Source of the DNA: Delphinus delphis
Lineage: Eukaryota > Chordata > Mammalia > Artiodactyla > Delphinidae
NCBI RefSeq assembly: GCF_949987515.2
Contig: NC_082696.1
Coordinates: forward strand, 320,001 to 384,000
DNA length: 64,000 nt
Direction of reading: 5' to 3'
Position numbers and translations under genes: made by a program. Each line of letters begins with the position of its first letter. Position 1 is the first letter of the stretch. Shown here piece by piece: positions 59,983 through 64,000 of the stretch. Below the pieces are notes generated by a model that had not been told where the DNA came from, searched no databases, and was given only the letters and a program-made list of their open reading frames with translations.

Positions 59983-62900
59983 CTGTGGAGACAAGACGCA
60001 CAGAGAAGGTGAGGAGGCAGCCGCCACTCGGGCAGAGAACCAGAGGCGCTGCGCCCTCGGGGTGCGACGTGCTCCGCACACAGAGACACCGTTGGAGCTG
60101 CAAAGGCCAAAGCTCTGACCTGCCAGGAAGGTGACAGGATTGCAGCCTCGGGCCTACTGGGAAACTTTCTTTAAAAGCAAAGGCAAAGAAAGAGAAGCCA
60201 AGACAGGGTCATTTTAGACACTGATGAGTCATCGCATTTTTAAAAATCACACTGAGTTCTGTGAACATTATTAGATATGTTTTACACGAATGTCTATCAT
60301 TTAAGAATAAAATGGCTTATTACTGCATAGGGTTGATAGTCTGTTACTTCTTACAAATTAAGGTCACACCCATACAAAATATTTATTCTGCTGTCAAACC
60401 TCCTTCCTGTTCTTGGACACAGCAGGGGCTCCGTTTGGTGAGAACCTGCAGAGACGCCCTTCGCCTTCAATCGCTCGTGTTCCTGGAATTTGTGGCCTGT
60501 GCTGACCACACACAGTGAACTGACAGGCAGCAACTGTCCACGGGGTTTTGTTAACAAGGCAAGTTCAACTCAGTCTGTCGGCATCGGGTGGATCTGTGTT
60601 GCTCAAAGTAAACAGCAGCGATTTTAAATGTCATTATGTATCTCACATAGTTTACAAAATTGAAGTAAACCAGGAAAAGGGACAGATGTTCATGCCCTTT
60701 TTAAGTCAGGTCTCACCTCCCTTATTGAGAGAAGCGTGGTCGTGACCCTCAGGTCTCTCTGCCCGCGCCCTCACCAGGCTATCTGCCCCTTGCTGTCATC
60801 AGCACCTTCCACCGTCTCCCTGATTTCAGTCGTCGAGCCCTCACCCTGTGCACCCACGCACACGGGGTACTGTCTGTCTAGAGCCGCACTGTCCACACCA
60901 GCAGCTGGGGCCCTGGGTGAGGTTTGAATTTAAGTGCAGTAAGATCAAATGCTCCATTCCTCAGAGGCACCACCCCACTCGGGGGCCTGAGTGGCAGTGT
61001 CAGTCAGCACCTTCCCGCCTGCCCACCGCTGGACCTTCTCCACCTCCCGCATTCCCCTTTGCAAAGCGCCCAGCCCCGAGGCTGCACTGCAGGCCGCACG
61101 GGTCGGGGCAGGTCTCAGCCCCAGGTCAGGGCACCCACCATGGCTGCTCAAGGTCAGGTGAACTGACGCAGAGGCTGCGTATTTTCTGAGTATTGGGGGC
61201 AGTTCTCTCATGAAGCACATTTTCCAGTAATGGAGTCAGTTTCTGCTCATCTCTTTGACACCTGTCTGTCTGTCTTAAAGTAAAGTTTAAATGAAGTATA
61301 CCACTCTGCAAAGCACAGATCCTATGTGCGCCACTTGAATTCTCAAACAAACCAGGCAACCAACACCTGGGCCACAAAGCAAATGTCACCAGGACCACAG
61401 AAGCCCCCCTAACCCTCCCTGCCACACCCACTGTCCCCAGAGGTAGCGCTAACCGACTCCTCAAAGCAGGAACGGGCTTGCTCGCCAGTGAGCTGACGGA
61501 ACCGGCTCCGGAAGTGAAGTGCACACACGGGCTCCAGCTTCCCTGGGCTGACGTTGCTGGGGTCTCCCCAGGCCATTCACCCCTCCGGGCTGTCACACGC
61601 CACTGCCTGCAGGGCTGACTGGGGATGCTGAGCCTATGAACCACGCTGCGGACAACGGGCATCTTTAAACAGTGAGCCTGTTTCCAGCCCAGGAGCGCAT
61701 CCTGTCAGCAATGCTTTATGGTTGCCAGTGTGGAGACCTGGCCCAGCTGTTGATTTTTCCTAAGTACTTCATACTTTTTCTTTGATGTTAGTGTAAACAC
61801 AAAAAATGCGGGGGCTATTTTTACTTGTTATTGTTTCTGTAGAATATACCTGGATTGTGTATGTTGACTCTGCACCAGCCCCTGTTAAATGTGCTTAGTA
61901 ATTCTAATGGTTGCCCTGTAGATCTGGATTTTCCATATACACAATCACGCCACCTGTCAATAATGACAGTTTTATTCTTTTCTTCCAGTGTAAGGGAAGT
62001 GGTGGAAGAAGGCACCCCTGACTCACTCCCACCAGAGTGGAAAAACGTCCACTGTTTTACCATCAGGTCTGATTTCTGTTGTAGATACTCTTTGTTGGAT
62101 TAAGGAAATTCCCTTCCAGTCCTGGTCTGCCGAGACTTTTTACGACAAACAGGTACTGAATTCAACCGAATACTTTCTCTGCATCATGCGTGGTACTAAC
62201 GAAGTGAATCACACCGGTTTTCAAATGTTAAACCAAGTCTGTATTCCAAAAATAAACAGTTGGTTGTGTTGAAAGAGCAGAAGATTTTCACAGGTTGCAG
62301 AATCAAAATCTGCGGGTATCTTCCAGCAACAGAGAAAGTCACATAGCAACTCTTCTTCTTCCCCAAAGAACTGGAATTTAGGAAACAAGTCAGTGTGGCA
62401 GAAGGCTGACCCTGAATCCAGACTCGGAGTCGCTGGTGAGCACAGACTAATTCCATGTGGCTAAGGTATGGCCTTACCAATAAAAGTCATAAATAAAAGC
62501 GGCCGTATTTTGGAAACAGGATTCAAGGTGCTTTGCAATGAAGACAAGGAGGAGCCGAGCCCTGAGCACTTCCTGCTGAGGTGATGGAGCATCTAATGCG
62601 GACACAGAAACCAGAAAGACCAGTTCTAACGCTGCAAAGCCTCACAGTCAATATTTTAACAGTAAACAGCTCAACTGTGTGGTGTTTATACGCTAAGGTA
62701 TTAGCAGTTATGTATACATGGAGGCCAAAACCCCCTAGTCAGCCGATGCTCCCTTTCAGGCATTGCTTCACCAGAGCGACTGTCCTAAAACCAGGTGGAA
62801 ATCCAGACACGGCAAGGAGAGCACTGCAGACTCGTTACCACTCACCAGAAAACAAAGCAAAGGCAAACTCTGAGCTCCTCTGGTCTGAAAGGCCGGTTGG

Positions 62901-64000
62901 ACTCAGGAGGTTCTGCACCTAAGTTCTCTGTGGCTACAGGCAGGCACGACTGTACAACACAAGCCCAAGGAGGCCGCCTGAACCTTGCGGGGCAGGCGCA
63001 CGAGGGGCTGGTCCGGCTTTTCCTAACAGCCGGCTGCTCCTCAGCCCTCCTGAGTCACACAGGGGTCCCGCGGCTTCCAGGAGAGCTTGTTAAAGATGGC
63101 TCCTGAGGGCAGAGACCACCGAAAATGGGGCCGTCTGCTGAGACCCTCCCCTGGAGGCTTCTCATGTTGCACTGAGCAACTTACCAGTGACCCCCAGACT
63201 CTCCGTGTCCAACAGGGGTGGCCCAGGGCTCGAATCCAATACTAACAGTCCCCCGGAGCCTAGCAGCTTCCCAACTTTACCTTCCGACCCTCCCATCTCT
63301 GGCCAGCACTCCCTCCTGCCGTGAATCAAGACATGATGCTGCTCAGGGGCAGGAGGCCGCCTGAGGCAGCGGGGCCGGTGGCTGGCACCTACACACCACC
63401 CACACAACCACGGGCCAGGTACCAGAGTCAGCTCCAACCCCCAGGACGGGGAGAGACGCGAGCCAACAGGCAGGAGACAGGGAGTCAAGCACGTGACTCG
63501 TGATGACTGTGTCGGGGGAGAAGACGGGAACCACAGGAGCAGGGCTCTGCGTCTGTACGGAGGATGCCGACACTACCTGGTAGGCCCTGGAGAGCCACTC
63601 ATCTGTAAGTGGAGGACAACACGAGTGCATCTGTCCGACACACAGATAAGCCTGTGAGAACACAGCAGGGTAAGCGTGTCAGGTGGGTCACTGCAGCAGG
63701 GCTGTCCACACAGTGGGCACTTTCAAAGCAGCTGCTGGATTTACCTGTAAATAAGTGACGTGTGAAGGCTGTGTGGGGAAGCCTACCACCTTCTGATCCT
63801 ACCTTAGAGGGAAAAAGAAATCAGAGGCAGGGCACCGTTTAACGAGGCACCAGCAGCAGTGCACCCAGAAAGCTCTTCTTTCTCGCGAACACAGGGTCAC
63901 CACGAGACGACAGGTGCTGCCCCGAGGGTAACACTGAGGCCTGCGCGGGCAGTCGTTACACGGCTCCTGCCCTCAGCAAGCGAGATGAAAATTCCATTTC
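59983..64000 (-). other. FAM120B: FAM120B intron (runs off the window)
   Basis: No further FAM120B exon was found between the acceptor at 59,983 and the window end. I looked for the residues that precede this exon in human (the segment with DTLCLEDLHAF) and did not find them. The intron contains an old LINE-1 fragment at about 61.79-62.2 kb and otherwise unassigned sequence. Confidence 0.75.
61790..62200 (-). mobile_element. Old LINE-1 ORF2 fragment in a FAM120B intron
   Basis: It reads as reverse-strand ORF2: GTATGTTGACTCTGCACCAG, TAGTAATTCTAATGG, GGATTTTCCATATACACAAT, AATGACAGTTTTATTC and ACTTTCTCTGCATC. It is in the same orientation as FAM120B transcription and strongly diverged. Confidence 0.65.

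Noticed and set aside
63570..63655. A minus-strand candidate exon (acceptor CTCACAG before GCTTATCTG, donor CAG|GTAGTG) upstream of the FAM120B exons.
   Set aside because: Its translation (AYLCVGQMHSCC and onward) does not match the FAM120B segment expected there, and the splice sites are easily found by chance.
1..64000. CRISPR arrays, operons, phage or bacterial defence genes.
   Set aside because: The sequence is mammalian throughout; no regularly spaced repeats or compact gene clusters were seen.

Overview
The window is mammalian nuclear DNA, most probably from a whale or dolphin. It holds several copies of the CHR family of tRNA-derived SINEs. Two of these (6,153 and 54,959) are short, well-preserved copies with the CHR-2-like middle block and intact target-site duplications. 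It also holds cetartiodactyl-type LINE-1 sequence and many old MIR fragments. There are no bacterial or viral gene arrangements: no operons, no dense reading frames, no CRISPR array. Nearly all open frames are chance frames in GC-rich DNA or pieces of transposons.

One protein-coding gene can be supported. The right end carries the last four coding exons of FAM120B (constitutive coactivator of PPAR-gamma, CCPG) on the minus strand: 59,776-59,982, 58,235-58,343, 55,484-55,576 and 49,773-49,813. Splice sites and phases join perfectly into 149 C-terminal residues ending in TAA, in register with the human protein as I remember it. The more upstream exons must lie beyond base 64,000. In human 6q27 the order is DLL1, FAM120B, PSMB1, TBP. 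The gene-poor left 49 kb therefore fits the long spacer between FAM120B and PSMB1, and no PSMB1 exon was recognised.

Layout: 1-21 kb is unique and old-repeat DNA with three CHR-1-type SINEs, one CHR-2 SINE, several MIRs, a run of 27 G and short tandem repeats. 21.3-23.6 kb is a LINE-1 cluster with two 3' ends in inverted orientation. 24-32 kb is GC-rich, with a CpG-island-like segment at about 28.17-28.77 kb that has no known gene. 32.8-34.0 kb is an old antisense LINE-1. 35.37-35.88 kb looks like a solitary endogenous retroviral LTR. 37-49 kb is spacer with a CHR-1 SINE and an isolated LINE-1 5' UTR at 47.4-48.2 kb, which points at the 3' end of FAM120B. 49.1-64 kb is the FAM120B 3' portion and its introns.

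I found no evidence of a novel multi-gene system. The observations most worth checking are the gene-less CpG island, the LINE-1 5' UTR without a body facing FAM120B, the inverted LINE-1 pair, and the long open read-through frame in a FAM120B intron.
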